This document shows, one piece after another, positions 11,401-20,389 of a DNA stretch of 64,000 nucleotides. How positions within the stretch are numbered: the first letter of the stretch is position 1; each line of letters begins with the position of its first letter. Source of the stretch: Stutzerimonas stutzeri SDM-LAC (lineage in GTDB: Bacteria > Pseudomonadota > Gammaproteobacteria > Pseudomonadales > Pseudomonadaceae); the NCBI RefSeq assembly GCF_000235745.1, contig NZ_AGSX01000043.1, positions 124,001 to 188,000 of the forward strand, written 5' to 3'. The translations under genes were made by a program, and so were the position numbers. The notes under the pieces are model-generated. The model had not been told where the DNA came from, searched no databases, and saw nothing but the letters and a program-made list of their open reading frames with translations.

Positions 11401-11746
11401 GTTCTGCCAGGCGCTGCTCCAGTGCCGGCACCTTCAGCTTGGCCAGCTTGTCGGCCAGGTCGCTGGTATCGCCGCCCTTGAGTTTGCTTAGTTCGCGCTG
11501 GGACTCGGCAATTTCCTTCGGCGCGCTGGCGAGTTCGGCCTTCAGCTCGGTCAATCGCTGCTGCGCGGTGGCGGCTTGTTCGGCAAACTGCTGCGCACGC
11601 TCGTCGGCACTCGGCTGTGCGGGTTTCGCCTCCTCGGCGGCCGGTTTGCTGCCGGACAGCCCGGGGATGGTTTGAGCGAAGGTCGAAGCGGGAGCGAAGG
11701 CGAGCAAGGTCGCGATCAACAGGGTGCGCAAGGGTGCCATGAACAT
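8450..11746 (-). CDS. MscK/KefA-type mechanosensitive channel
   Basis: This large inner-membrane channel (about 1098 aa) opens under membrane tension to release solutes during osmotic downshock. It has a signal peptide (cleavage likely after TFA-QT), then a long periplasmic helical region rich in Ala, Glu, Gln and Leu (residues 40-440), many membrane segments (about 480-900) and a C-terminal MscS domain. The pore helix and beta-domain are recognisable in VGLGFGLQEIFANFVSG and in GDVVTIGNLSGTV. The start is uncertain: ATG 11746 is used, with TTG 11752 or ATG 11740 possible, and no clear ribosome site precedes any of them. The ortholog lies between selO and the antiporter gene in P. aeruginosa as well. 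Confidence 0.92.
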   Translation of the reverse strand: MFMAPLRTLLIATLLAFAPASTFAQTIPGLSGSKPAAEEAKPAQPSADERAQQFAEQAATAQQRLTELKAELASAPKEIAESQRELSKLKGGDTSDLADKLAKLKVPALEQRLAERVEELSTWQAALTAANSMIISAQTRPERAQADISDSQTRIDEISNLLKTGRDNGKPLSDERRALLAAEKSALTAQIELRRKELAGNSLLQDLGIARRDLLSERIARAEHETMALQAAINNKRREESEQTVAEFSLKAEKTGSDKLLPAESAENKRLSGYLLRATERLNDLTQQNLQTRQQLDTLNQADQALEEQIAVLEGSLLLSKILYQQKQALPQLTLDKDLADEIADIRLYQFELNQRREAAGNVQDYVDQQLASQPPGEVTPEVRSALTDLIRTRSELLDRLNHELNALLSESITLQLNQRQLQSKAEALRNTLDEQMFWIPSNRPLDLDWFKSVPALLDDQLRAMPWGSAFNALGAGLFERPLFFVPLLLVIGLLLWRRNAINTKLDSLSSEVGHFRRDSQLHTPLALLLNFLLALPGAMFLALCGYLLQMDGRGQNISLGAAFYQMAQAWLVFYSAYRMLSPSRVAETHFGWFRPQVVFLRNEIRRLGLVVMALVAVVAIAEHQPAGLVDDVVGIVVVLVCFALMSWRLMRLLRKGPSSQNAPFLRRFIGLLFSILPLALMLVVGFGYYYTALKLTGRLIDTLYLLLAWIVIEATLIRGLTVAARRLAYHRALAKRDAQIDETMDTSESTGEAGLDIRQVNQQSLRLTRLAMFGLFFLVLYWVWADLISVVSYLDNITLYEFTSGSGDAATTSTITLNNLLGALVTVVITFALARNLPGLLEVLVLSKMHLAQGSAYATGTLLSYTLVGIGIVTTLSTLGVSWDKLQWLVAALSVGLGFGLQEIFANFVSGLIILFEKPVRIGDVVTIGNLSGTVSRIRIRATTITDFDNKEIIVPNKTFVTDQLVNWSLNDTITRVTIRIGVQFGSDLKEVRNLLFQAARNNPRVLKEPEPQVFFLNFGESRLEHELRLHVRDLGDRNPVIDEINRHLDQEFRARGIVIAFRQLDVHLKNPPSALDIQLAVDDGSAEEPAPANGQP

Positions 11747-11848
11747 TTTCAAGTGAAGAAAAGAGTGCGGAGTCTAAGGGCTGCAGAAGGTCGGCGCGAG
11801 TCCATAGATCGGAACGCTCTGGCGCGGGCTTCGCGGTCGGGCAGCGAT

Positions 11849-13594
11849 TCAGAAGTGCAGTGATGGACCGGGTTTGTTGCCCTCAGGGAATTTGAGACCG
11901 ACCTTACGCACCTGGCCATGCTCCATGGCGGCGATGGTCCAGATCAGGCCGTTCCAGTCGATCTGATCGCCGATGACCGGCTTGCCACCGACACGCTCGG
12001 CCATGAACTCGCCAATCGTTTGATCGCCGGAGGTTTCGCCGAGCTTCAGGCCGTACAGCGCAGCAAGGGCGCTCATCTCGGCTTCGGCTTCAAGGATGAA
12101 GTCACCGAAGAAGCGCATGTCGCGGCCACGCTCTGGCGCTTCGCTGAACAGCTTGCCGAGCGCCGGCAGATCCTCTTCGTGGCCGATGACGCAGAGGATG
12201 TCGTCCACCTGCAGACGGGTGCTGCCGGAGGGGTGGAGCAGGGCCTTGCCGCGAAACAGCGCGGCGATGCGCGTGCCGGCAGGCATCTTCAATTCGCGAA
12301 GGGCGGCGCCGATGCACCACTTCTTGGCGGTCAGGCGATAGATGAACATTTCCCACTGGCTGGTGGCGTGGATCTGCAACCCGGCGCGGGAGATCGGCAG
12401 TGGCGAGGGCGGCACCTCGACCTTGGCCTTCTTCGCCGCCCAGGTCAGCGTGGTGCCTTGAAGCAGCAGCGAAACCAGCACGATGAAGAACGCTACGTTG
12501 AAGAACAGCTGGGCGTTTTCCAGTCCGGCCATCAGCGGAAAGACCGCGAGAATCACCGGCACCGCACCGCGCAGGCCGATCCAGGAAATGAACAGGCGTT
12601 CGCGCAGGTGAAAGCTGCGAAACGGTGCCAGCCCGACGAACACCGCCAGCGGGCGGGCAAAGAGGATCATCCACAACGACAAGGCCAGCGCCGGCAGGGC
12701 GATGGGCAGCAGGTCGCTGGGTGTAAGCAGTAAACCAAGCACCAGGAACATGCCGATCTGGCTGAGCCAGGCGAGGCCGTCGAACATGTGCAGGATGCCG
12801 TGACGGTTGCGGATCGGCCGGTTGCCCAGCAGCAAGCCGCAAACGTAGACCGCAAGGATGCCACTGCCGCCGATCGCGCCGGACAGTGCGTAGATCATGA
12901 TCCCGCCAGCCACTGCCAGCAGGGGATAGAGACCATCGGCAACCGCTAGCCGATTGATCAGATACAGCAGCAGCCAGCCGCCAGACAGGCCGAGCAGGGT
13001 GCCGATACCGAACTGCTGCAGCAGGCTGATGAAGAAGCCCCAGCCGAATCCGGTCTGACCGGAGGCGAGCATGTCGATCAGTGCGACGGTCAGAAACATC
13101 GCCATCGGGTCGTTGCTGCCCGACTCGATCTCCAGCGTTGAACCGACGCGTTCGTTGAGCCCGCGGCCGTTGAGCAGGTTGAACACCACGGCGGCGTCGG
13201 TGGAGCCGACGATGGCGCCGACCAGCAGCCCTTGCATTAGTGGCAGGTCGAACAACCAGGCCGCGGCTAGACCGGTCAGGCCGGACGTAATCACGACACC
13301 GGCGGTGGCCAGTGAAAAGGCTGGCCAGAGTGCGACGCGGAAAGTGGCGGCGCGGGTGCGCATGCCGCCATCGAGCAGGATGATCGCGAGGGCCAGGTTG
13401 CTGATCAGAAAGGCCAGTGAGTAGTCGTCGAAGACGATGCCGCCGATGCCGTCGACACCGGCGAGCATGCCGACGGCGAGAAAGATAACGAGGATCGGCA
13501 CGCCGAGACGCGTCGACAGAGAACTCATCATGATGCTCGCTGCGACCAACAAGGCACCGATAAAAAACAGGTGGTTGATGTTGCCGATATCCAA
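11849..13594 (-). CDS. cvrA: K+/H+ antiporter, CvrA/NhaP2 family
   Basis: A CPA1 cation/proton antiporter with a C-terminal regulatory part. About 12 hydrophobic segments fill residues 1-395; the transport core shows [12 protein letters not shown] and [12 protein letters not shown], where the Asp residues are the expected ion-binding ones. The C-terminal portion carries a TrkA-C-like domain (residues 400-490) and a CorC_HlyC-like tail. I choose TTG 13594 (581 aa), because GGAGAG sits 7 bases upstream and translation then begins at the first membrane helix; the longer frame from 13630 adds 12 charged residues without support. NhaP2 proteins export K+ (and Na+ or Rb+) in exchange for protons. 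Confidence 0.9.
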   Translation of the reverse strand: MDIGNINHLFFIGALLVAASIMMSSLSTRLGVPILVIFLAVGMLAGVDGIGGIVFDDYSLAFLISNLALAIILLDGGMRTRAATFRVALWPAFSLATAGVVITSGLTGLAAAWLFDLPLMQGLLVGAIVGSTDAAVVFNLLNGRGLNERVGSTLEIESGSNDPMAMFLTVALIDMLASGQTGFGWGFFISLLQQFGIGTLLGLSGGWLLLYLINRLAVADGLYPLLAVAGGIMIYALSGAIGGSGILAVYVCGLLLGNRPIRNRHGILHMFDGLAWLSQIGMFLVLGLLLTPSDLLPIALPALALSLWMILFARPLAVFVGLAPFRSFHLRERLFISWIGLRGAVPVILAVFPLMAGLENAQLFFNVAFFIVLVSLLLQGTTLTWAAKKAKVEVPPSPLPISRAGLQIHATSQWEMFIYRLTAKKWCIGAALRELKMPAGTRIAALFRGKALLHPSGSTRLQVDDILCVIGHEEDLPALGKLFSEAPERGRDMRFFGDFILEAEAEMSALAALYGLKLGETSGDQTIGEFMAERVGGKPVIGDQIDWNGLIWTIAAMEHGQVRKVGLKFPEGNKPGPSLHF

Positions 13595-13904
13595 GCGCGC
13601 TCTCCGTGGGTTAGTGCCGCTGACGAACATGCAGGGCGCATGCCAGCGATTCTAACCTGCTGTTTTGGCGAGCTGTCAAAAAACGATCAGCGAGCAGACG
13701 GTCGTTATTGAGGTGTCGTGGCGCCGATCGGATCGCGGCTTGCTGCTGTGCCGGAGCTGTGAAGGGTTGCCCCGTCCTGCGGATGCAGCAAGCGCAAGAC
13801 GGGTAACCATTCATCAAATCGGCAGCCGAAGGATGGATCACATGCATGCGCTCATTGCTCGGGGTTTGAGCCTCGAGCGCTTGGCCTGTCTTCAGCCTGA
13901 TGGG
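13595..13904. other. Gene-free stretch between cvrA and acyl-CoA dehydrogenase
   Basis: This 310-bp interval separates the start of cvrA from the end of the acyl-CoA dehydrogenase gene. I see no convincing gene, RNA or repeat. Short frames on both strands cross it, but none has a ribosome site or family resemblance. It should hold the cvrA promoter. Confidence 0.5.
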
Positions 13905-15707
13905 CTAGAACCAGTCATCCTGCATGGTCAGGCAGGTGTCGTCACGAGCGGCCAGCAGATCCAGTTCGTGGTGACAGCTCGGCACTTCCCAGGTCAGGAA
14001 GTAGCGAGCGGCCTGGAGCTTGCCGCGATAGAAGTCGACGTCCGCCGCGTTGCCCTTGGCCAGCCCTTGTTCGGCGCGGATCGCCTGCTCCAGCCAGCGC
14101 CAGCCGATCACGGTGTGACCGAATACCTTGAGGTACAACGCCGAGTTGGCCAGTGCCTGGTTGATCTTGCCGGCCATCAGGTCACCTAGCAGCGCCTGGG
14201 TGACCTCGGTCAGGCGCGCCAGAAGCTTTTCCAACGGCTGACGCAGCGTATTCAGCGCGCTGAACTCGCCCGCGCGTTTGCAGGTGTTCTGGATCAACCC
14301 GAGCAACTGACGCAGGCCGGCGCCACCGTTCTGCGTCAGCTTGCGGGCCAGCAGGTCGAGCGACTGGATGCCGTGGGTGCCCTCATGGATCGGGTTCAGG
14401 CGGTTGTCGCGGTAGTACTGCTCGACCGGATATTCACGGGTGTAACCGTGACCACCAAGAATCTGGATGGCCATCTCGTTGGCCTTGAGACAGAACTCCG
14501 ACGGCCAGGATTTGACGATGGGCGTTAGCAAATCGAGAAGCTCGTGTGCGTTCTTGCGCTCTTCTTCGCTGATGGCCGTGTGCTGCTCGTCGACCAGTCG
14601 TGCGGCATAGAGACCGAGATCGAAGGCGCCTTCGACGTAGGCTTTCTGCGTCAGCAGCATGCGCTTGATGTCGGTGTGCTGGATGATCGGTACCTGTGCC
14701 GAGGCCGGGTTCTTGCCGTCTGGCAGGCGGCCTTGTGGCCGTTCTCGCGCGTAATTCAGCGAGTACAGGTAACCGGCGTAGCCGAGCATGATCGCGCCCA
14801 TGCCGACGCCGATGCGCGCGTCGTTCATCATCTGGAACATGTACGACAGGCCTTTGTGCGGCTCGCCGACCAGATAGCCGACGCAGTCGCCGTTGTCGCC
14901 GAAGTTCAGTGCTGTGCTGGTGGTGCCGCGCCAGCCCATCTTGTGGAACAGCCCGGCCAGGATCACATCGTTGCGCTTGCCCAGTGAGCCATCGTCGTTG
15001 ACCAGGAATTTGGGCACGATGAACAGGCTGATGCCTTTCACGCCGGGCGGGGCGTCCGGCAGCTTGGCCAGGACCATGTGCACGATGTTTTCCGACAGCG
15101 GATGGTCACCCCCGGAAATGAAGATCTTGTTGCCCTTCAGGCGGTAGGTGCCGTCGCCGGCCGGCTCGGCGCGGGTGCGCAGGTCGGACAGGGAGGAGCC
15201 AGCGTGCGGCTCGGTCAGTGCCATGGTGCCGAAGAAGCGGCCTTCGAGCATCGGCTGCAGGAAGCGCTGCTTCTGCTCGTCGTTGCCGAACACTTCGATC
15301 AGGTGCGAGGCGCCCATGGTCAGCATCGGGTAAGAAGAGGTGCCGATGTTGGCGGACTGGAAGTGGGCAAAGCAGGCGCGCGACAGGAGGTTGGGCAACT
15401 GCATGCCGCCGTCGTCGAAGCTGCGCGAAGCGTTGTGGAAGCCAGCCTCGATGAACGCATCAACGGCGGGCTTCACCTCTGGAATCAGCACCGCTTCGCC
15501 ATCCTTGTAGATCGGCTCGTTCTCGTCGGCCTTGCGGTTGTGCGGGGCGAAGAGGTTTTCGGCAATGCTGCGGGCGGTGTCGATGGCCGCGTCGAAGGTT
15601 TCGCGGCTGTGGTCGGCAAAGCGCTCGCGCTGGGTCAGGCCTTCGGCGTCCAGCACTTCATAGAGTTCGAATGCCAGGTTACGCGGGCAGAGCAGAGTCT
15701 CGGGCAT
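13905..15707 (-). CDS. Acyl-CoA dehydrogenase (600 aa type)
   Basis: A FAD-dependent enzyme that oxidises acyl-CoA to trans-2-enoyl-CoA. ATG 15707 is chosen for its strong GGAGGA site. The canonical flavin/substrate signatures are present (MALTEPHAGSSLSDLRT, then KIFISGGDH), and the late region contains QILGGHGYTREYPVEQYYRDNRLNPIHEGT, with the C-terminal extension found in the 600-residue family. It is a more distant relative of the three paralogs at 32.9-40.1 kb. In P. aeruginosa the equivalent gene (PA5020, from memory) lies next to cvrA and close to msrA, whereas here 25 kb including the crt and bio blocks lies in between. Confidence 0.93.
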   Translation of the reverse strand: MPETLLCPRNLAFELYEVLDAEGLTQRERFADHSRETFDAAIDTARSIAENLFAPHNRKADENEPIYKDGEAVLIPEVKPAVDAFIEAGFHNASRSFDDGGMQLPNLLSRACFAHFQSANIGTSSYPMLTMGASHLIEVFGNDEQKQRFLQPMLEGRFFGTMALTEPHAGSSLSDLRTRAEPAGDGTYRLKGNKIFISGGDHPLSENIVHMVLAKLPDAPPGVKGISLFIVPKFLVNDDGSLGKRNDVILAGLFHKMGWRGTTSTALNFGDNGDCVGYLVGEPHKGLSYMFQMMNDARIGVGMGAIMLGYAGYLYSLNYARERPQGRLPDGKNPASAQVPIIQHTDIKRMLLTQKAYVEGAFDLGLYAARLVDEQHTAISEEERKNAHELLDLLTPIVKSWPSEFCLKANEMAIQILGGHGYTREYPVEQYYRDNRLNPIHEGTHGIQSLDLLARKLTQNGGAGLRQLLGLIQNTCKRAGEFSALNTLRQPLEKLLARLTEVTQALLGDLMAGKINQALANSALYLKVFGHTVIGWRWLEQAIRAEQGLAKGNAADVDFYRGKLQAARYFLTWEVPSCHHELDLLAARDDTCLTMQDDWF

Positions 15708-15826
15708 GGAAAATCCTCCGTTTACATGCACTCGAGTCTAAGGAGCCGGCGAGACGGCTGCCTAGCACCATACATTCGGGTGATGGGCCAACACAGCAGC
15801 GTCTTCTGAGGCTTGCCCCGGCGGGC

Positions 15827-16732
15827 TCAGTGTGACTTCGCCCAGAAGAACTCGAGCAGTTGCGCCAGGCGACCGCCGCCGACTCCCGCATCGATCAGGT
15901 GCTGTTCGGCCCGTGCCAGATGGTCTTCGATGTGCTGGCGAGCCGCGTCAGGGCCGAGCAGGGCAACCACGGTGCTTTTGCCGACATCCTTGCCCGAATC
16001 CTTGCCGATCTGCTGAGCGCTGAGCCCGTCGGCCAGATCGTCGAGCAGTTGGAACGCCAGCCCCAGTTCAGTGGCGAAACCCTTGAGGTGGCGCGTGCGG
16101 CTGGCATCGGTATCAGCCAGCAATGCGGCAAATTCCACGGCGCAGGTGAACAGGGGGCAGGTTTTCAGGCGATTGGTATGGGCGATGGCTTCGAGCGGGC
16201 GCGCACGCTGGCCCTCGCGCAGGTCGTGAAATTGCCCGCGGACCAGGCCCTGTGCGCCAGTGGCTTGCGACAGCAGGCGCACCAGTTGATTACGCGTCGA
16301 TGCGTCAGTGCCGGCAGTCGAGGCGGCTATGCTGAATGCCTGGCTGAGCAGGGCGACCGAACCGAGCACCGCGACGTCTTCGCCGAACTGGCGGTGAATG
16401 GTCGGCCGACCACGGCGCAGCTCGGCATTGTCCATGCAGGGCATGTCATCAAGGACCAATGAGGCGGCATGCACCATCTCCAGGGCACAGGCCAGATCGA
16501 GCCCGGCATGGGACGCCATCGTGTCACGCTGTAGATCCTTGAGTGTCAACAGCAGCAGCAACGGGCGGACTCGCTTGCCCGGCGTGAGGGTGCCTTCGCG
16601 CATGGCGGACGCGATCGCATCCTGCGCAGGCGCTAGCGGTAGCCACTGGCCTAGCCGTTCGTCAACCTGTGCACGCAGCGTACTGACTGCCTGTTCGAAG
16701 TCGAGTTGCGTGTCCGGCAAAGCGATGGCCAT
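15827..16732 (-). CDS. crtE: Geranylgeranyl diphosphate synthase CrtE
   Basis: The enzyme condenses isopentenyl diphosphate with allylic diphosphates to make C20 GGPP, the entry to carotenoids. At 301 aa it shows the first aspartate-rich motif within LVLDDMPCMDNAELRRGRP, which is nearly the form found in Pantoea CrtE, and the second motif as LLDDLADG. ATG 16732 has an AGGAGG site. Unlike the classical Pantoea order, where crtE heads the operon, this gene points away from idi-crtXYIB and must use its own promoter in the 118-bp gap. IspA (FPP synthase) is the main alternative, but sequence and neighbours favour CrtE. Confidence 0.93.
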   Translation of the reverse strand: MAIALPDTQLDFEQAVSTLRAQVDERLGQWLPLAPAQDAIASAMREGTLTPGKRVRPLLLLLTLKDLQRDTMASHAGLDLACALEMVHAASLVLDDMPCMDNAELRRGRPTIHRQFGEDVAVLGSVALLSQAFSIAASTAGTDASTRNQLVRLLSQATGAQGLVRGQFHDLREGQRARPLEAIAHTNRLKTCPLFTCAVEFAALLADTDASRTRHLKGFATELGLAFQLLDDLADGLSAQQIGKDSGKDVGKSTVVALLGPDAARQHIEDHLARAEQHLIDAGVGGGRLAQLLEFFWAKSH

Positions 16733-16765
16733 GGCGGCCTCCTGTATAATTTTTCGGTAGCTATC

Positions 16766-16793
16766 GTGACAATACCTGTACGGCGTGTATAAG
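16766..16793 (+). promoter_or_regulatory. Candidate promoter of idi-crtXYIB
   Basis: GTGACA (16766-16771) and TATAAG (16788-16793) are separated by 16 bp and would start transcription about 50 bases before the idi start codon. The gap also has to serve crtE in the opposite direction; a good minus-strand promoter that leaves room for the crtE ribosome site was not found. Confidence 0.4.
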
Positions 16794-16850
16794 TCTTGGC
16801 ACTTTTAATGACCACTACCGTCCACATAAGGTCATCGAACGAGGCGCTGC

Positions 16851-17900
16851 ATGACTAAAGAATCCATTGCGGAACGTAAGAACGACCATTTGGACATCGT
16901 TCTCGACCCGCGCCGCGCCTGCTCCGTGATCGATCCAGGCTACGCTGCCCTGACCTTCGAGCACTGCGCGGTTCCAGAGTTGCGTCTGGACGACATCGAC
17001 CTTCGCGCCTCGCTGTTTGGGCGGACCCTCTCGGCACCGTTGCTGATCAGCTCGATGACGGGCGGGGCGGCGCGCGCGGCTCAGATCAATGCAAACCTGG
17101 CCGAGGCGGCACAGGTGCTCGGCATCGCGCTGGCAGTGGGCTCCCAACGAATTGCGCTGGAAACCAATGCGGATCAGGGGCTGACCCGGCAGCTGCGTGA
17201 GCTCGCGCCCTCGGTTCCATTGCTGGCCAACTTTGGCGCGGCCCAACTGGTCGCCGGCTACGGGCTGGACGAGGCGCAGCGAGCTGTCGACATGATTCAG
17301 GCCGATGCGCTGATCATTCACCTCAATCCATTACAGGAAGCTGTACAGGTTGGCGGCGATCGCAACTGGCAAGGCGTGTACGCAGCGCTCGAAGTGTTGG
17401 CCTCGCGCCTGCCGGTGCCGTTGGTGGCCAAGGAGGTTGGTGCAGGCATTTCTCCGCGTGTGGCGCAGCGATTGCTCGATGCCGGGGTGTCGGTGATCGA
17501 TGTCGCCGGCGCTGGCGGCACCAACTGGGCGGCGGTAGAAGCTGAGCGCACCCTGGACCCGCAGCAGCGCGCCATTGCCAGCGCGTTTACCGGCTGGGGC
17601 ATACCGAGCGCTCAGGCTATCGCTAGTGTTCGTCGTGCCTGCCCTGATGCGCAGCTCATCGCTTCAGGGGGTATTCGGAATGGCATTGATGCGGCCAAGG
17701 CGATTCGCCTCGGCGCCGATCTGGTGGCCCAGGCTGCCGGTGTGCTGGACGCAGCGCTGATCGGGCCGGAAGCCGTAGTCGAGCATTTCCGGGTGCTGAT
17801 CGAGCAGCTGCGCATCGCCTGCTTCTGCACCGGTTCGGGCAGTCTGGCGCAGCTGACCAAGGCGCCGCTCCTGGCGCCTTTCGACCCGTCCAAGCTGTGA
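16851..17900 (+). CDS. fni: Type 2 isopentenyl-diphosphate delta-isomerase (FMN)
   Basis: The protein interconverts IPP and DMAPP with reduced FMN and so balances the C5 substrates for CrtE. The 349-aa length and the signatures [50 protein letters not shown] and the glycine-rich phosphate site ([21 protein letters not shown]) identify the type 2 TIM-barrel enzyme rather than the unrelated Nudix-type Idi. It is the first gene of the plus-strand crt operon, 46 bp before crtX. An isomerase of this type is also found inside Pantoea-type crt clusters. Confidence 0.95.
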   Translation: MTKESIAERKNDHLDIVLDPRRACSVIDPGYAALTFEHCAVPELRLDDIDLRASLFGRTLSAPLLISSMTGGAARAAQINANLAEAAQVLGIALAVGSQRIALETNADQGLTRQLRELAPSVPLLANFGAAQLVAGYGLDEAQRAVDMIQADALIIHLNPLQEAVQVGGDRNWQGVYAALEVLASRLPVPLVAKEVGAGISPRVAQRLLDAGVSVIDVAGAGGTNWAAVEAERTLDPQQRAIASAFTGWGIPSAQAIASVRRACPDAQLIASGGIRNGIDAAKAIRLGADLVAQAAGVLDAALIGPEAVVEHFRVLIEQLRIACFCTGSGSLAQLTKAPLLAPFDPSKL

Positions 17901-17946
17901 TGCAGCCGCAGGACTGCCAGTCGGCTGACCGGCGAGGTCCGTTCGG

Positions 17947-19236
17947 ATGACTCACTTCGCCGTGATCGCCCCGGCTTTCCACAGCCACGTACGGGCCATG
18001 GAAGCCTTGGCCGGTGAGCTGCTGGCGCGTGGACACCGTGTGACATTCCTCCAGCAGGCCGACGTCGCCACGGTGTTGCGCGACCCTCGCGTGGGCTTTG
18101 CCCAGGTCGGCTCGCGCTCGCATCCGCCTGGCTCGCTCAAGGCGGTGATCGACCGTGCGGCACGGCCCGGCGGGCCCTGGGGAATACGCCGGGTGATTGC
18201 CGATATGGCCTCGGCAACTGACCTGTTTTGCCGGGACGCGCCAGCCGTGCTTCGCGCCATCGGTGCAGATTGCGTCATCGCCGACCAGATGGAGCCGGCG
18301 GGAGGGCTTGTGGCGGATTATCTCGGGCTGCCATTCGTGTCGGTGGCCTGCGCGTTGCCGGTCAATCGAGAAGCGCACGTGCCGCTGCCGGTCATGCCCT
18401 GGCGCTATCGCCCGACGCCCTGGGGCGAGCAACTGAATCTGCAAAGCAGCGGTGTCTACGACCGCGCCATGGGGGCGCACGCCGAGGTCATTGCGCGGCA
18501 TGCGGCCGCGTTTGGTCTGCCGCCTCGTCTGCGTCTCGACGAGTGCCTGTCACCGCTGCTGCAACTGAGCCAGACGACACCGGCTTTCGATTTTCCGCGT
18601 AGCGCGCTGCCTGGACAGTTCCATGGCGTCGGCCCGTTGCGTTCGGCGCTGACCGACGAGCCGCTGATGGATATCCCCGTCGTCACCGGCAGGCCTTTCG
18701 TGTTCGCTTCGCTGGGCACGCTGCAGGGCGATCGGTTCGGCCTGTTTCAGCGAATCGCTGAAGCCTGTCGCGAGCTGGATGCGCAGCTCTTGATCGCTCA
18801 TTGCGGGCGTCTGGATGCTCGGCAAGAACAACGATTGCTAAAGGCCGGCGCCAGCTGGGTCACCGACTTTGCGCCGCAGCGTGCGGTGCTGGCGCGGGCC
18901 GATGCGCTGATCACCCATGCCGGGCTCAATACGGTGCTCGACGCGCTGGAAGCCGGGGTGCCGAGCCTGGCGCTGCCCATCGCCTTCGATCAGCCCGGTG
19001 TGGCTGCTCGGGTGACGCATGCCGGAGTGGGCTTGAAGCTAAATCCGCGTCTGGCCAGTCGTCGGCGCATCGTTCAACAGCTGCGACGGTTGTTGCGCGA
19101 GCCCGGCTTTGCGCAGCGCGCTCGGGCGCTGGGCGACGAGGTTCGCACTGCCGGCGGCGCGCCGCGAGCGGCGCAGTTGATCGAGACGGCGCTAGCAGTT
19201 GAGTCGCCGGTCTTGCGCAGGGCCAAACATGGCTGA
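17947..19236 (+). CDS. crtX: Zeaxanthin glucosyltransferase CrtX
   Basis: CrtX adds glucose from UDP-glucose to the hydroxyls of zeaxanthin, giving mono- and diglucosides. The 429-aa protein is a GT1-family enzyme: its N-terminus shows the HVRAMEALAGELLARGHRVTFL acceptor-side pattern and its C-terminal half the nucleotide-sugar signature HAGLNTVLDALEAGVP from about residue 324. Its presence indicates that the final pigment is glycosylated and therefore more polar. It overlaps crtY by 8 bp. Confidence 0.93.
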   Translation: MTHFAVIAPAFHSHVRAMEALAGELLARGHRVTFLQQADVATVLRDPRVGFAQVGSRSHPPGSLKAVIDRAARPGGPWGIRRVIADMASATDLFCRDAPAVLRAIGADCVIADQMEPAGGLVADYLGLPFVSVACALPVNREAHVPLPVMPWRYRPTPWGEQLNLQSSGVYDRAMGAHAEVIARHAAAFGLPPRLRLDECLSPLLQLSQTTPAFDFPRSALPGQFHGVGPLRSALTDEPLMDIPVVTGRPFVFASLGTLQGDRFGLFQRIAEACRELDAQLLIAHCGRLDARQEQRLLKAGASWVTDFAPQRAVLARADALITHAGLNTVLDALEAGVPSLALPIAFDQPGVAARVTHAGVGLKLNPRLASRRRIVQQLRRLLREPGFAQRARALGDEVRTAGGAPRAAQLIETALAVESPVLRRAKHG

Positions 19237-20389
19237 TGCAGACCTGATCCTGGTCGGCGGCGGTCTGGCTAATGGCCTGCTGGCGCTGCGCTTGCGCCGG
19301 GCGCGTCCGGATTTGCGGTTGCTGATCATCGAGCAAGGCGAAACCCTCGGCGGCAACCATACCTGGTCCTTTCATGAACAAGACCTGACGCCGGCTCAAC
19401 GGGCCTGGCTGGAGCCGCTGGTGAGTCATCGCTGGCCTGGTTATGAGGTGGTCTTCCCGGACCTCAAGCGCCGGCTGGGCAGCGGCTATGCCAGCATATT
19501 ATCCAATCGGTTTCATCAGCTGCTGATGTCCGAACTGGCCGACGGCGTGCGCCTGAACACCACGGTCAACCACGTCGAACCCCGGCAGGTGCGGCTGGTT
19601 TCCGGCGAGGCTCTGCGTGCCGGCGTGGTCATTGATGGGCGAGGGGTGCGCCGGACCGATCAGTTAACGCTGGGCTTCCAGAAATTTCTCGGGCAGGAGC
19701 TGCGTCTGGATCGGCCGCATGGCCTGTATGAGCCGATCATCATGGACGCCAGCGTCGCCCAGCAGGATGGCTATCGCTTCGTCTACGTGTTGCCGTTCAG
19801 CGCCGACACCCTGTTGATCGAGGACACCTATTACGCCGACGGCGATGCCGTTGCGCCGGGCACCTTGCAGGGCAACATCCAGCGCTACGCCGAGGCACGC
19901 GGCTGGCGTATCGCCGAGACGCTACGAGAGGAACAGGGCGTGCTGCCCATCGTGTTGTCGGGCGATCTTCCTGCGTTCTGGGACGAAGCCCGTGGCGTGC
20001 CGCAGACGGGCCTGTCAGCCGCCCTGTTTCACCCCACTACGGGCTATTCGCTGCCCGATGCGGTGCGTCTGGCTGATCATCTGGTCGCTCTGGACCGCTG
20101 GGACGCCGACAGCCTGTTCGCGGCAATCCGCGACTATTCGCTGCTGCAGTGGCATCAACGCGGGTTCTTCCGTCTGCTCAACCGCATGTTGTTCATGGCG
20201 GGGCCGGCGGATCGCCGCTGGGCGGTGATGCAGCGTTTCTATCGCCTGCGTGAACCGCTGATCCAGCGCTTCTACGCAGCCAATCTGACCACCTGGGACC
20301 GCTTGCGCATCGTCTCGGGCAAACCTCCCGTGCCGGTGGGCGAGGCGCTGCGCGCGCTGGCAGCCGGCAATCACAAGGACAAACGATGA
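19229..20389 (+). CDS. crtY: Lycopene beta-cyclase CrtY
   Basis: CrtY forms the two beta-ionone rings of beta-carotene from lycopene. I start at ATG 19229 (386 aa), where MADADLILVGGGLANGLLAL begins with the dinucleotide-binding GGGLAN motif; the longer frame from 19199 lies inside crtX. The EQGETLGGNHTWSFHEQD region and the late FHPTTGYSLPDAVRLAD segment are typical. Overlaps on both sides (8 bp with crtX, 4 bp with crtI) indicate translational coupling. Confidence 0.94.
   Translation: MADADLILVGGGLANGLLALRLRRARPDLRLLIIEQGETLGGNHTWSFHEQDLTPAQRAWLEPLVSHRWPGYEVVFPDLKRRLGSGYASILSNRFHQLLMSELADGVRLNTTVNHVEPRQVRLVSGEALRAGVVIDGRGVRRTDQLTLGFQKFLGQELRLDRPHGLYEPIIMDASVAQQDGYRFVYVLPFSADTLLIEDTYYADGDAVAPGTLQGNIQRYAEARGWRIAETLREEQGVLPIVLSGDLPAFWDEARGVPQTGLSAALFHPTTGYSLPDAVRLADHLVALDRWDADSLFAAIRDYSLLQWHQRGFFRLLNRMLFMAGPADRRWAVMQRFYRLREPLIQRFYAANLTTWDRLRIVSGKPPVPVGEALRALAAGNHKDKR

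Noticed and set aside
11753..11848. Separate small gene between mscK-like and cvrA genes
   Set aside because: Only 96 bp with frames that are open by chance; no start with a ribosome site.
16743..16772. Minus-strand promoter TTGTCA-N18-TATACA for crtE
   Set aside because: Transcription would start within the crtE ribosome site, so the message could not be translated normally.
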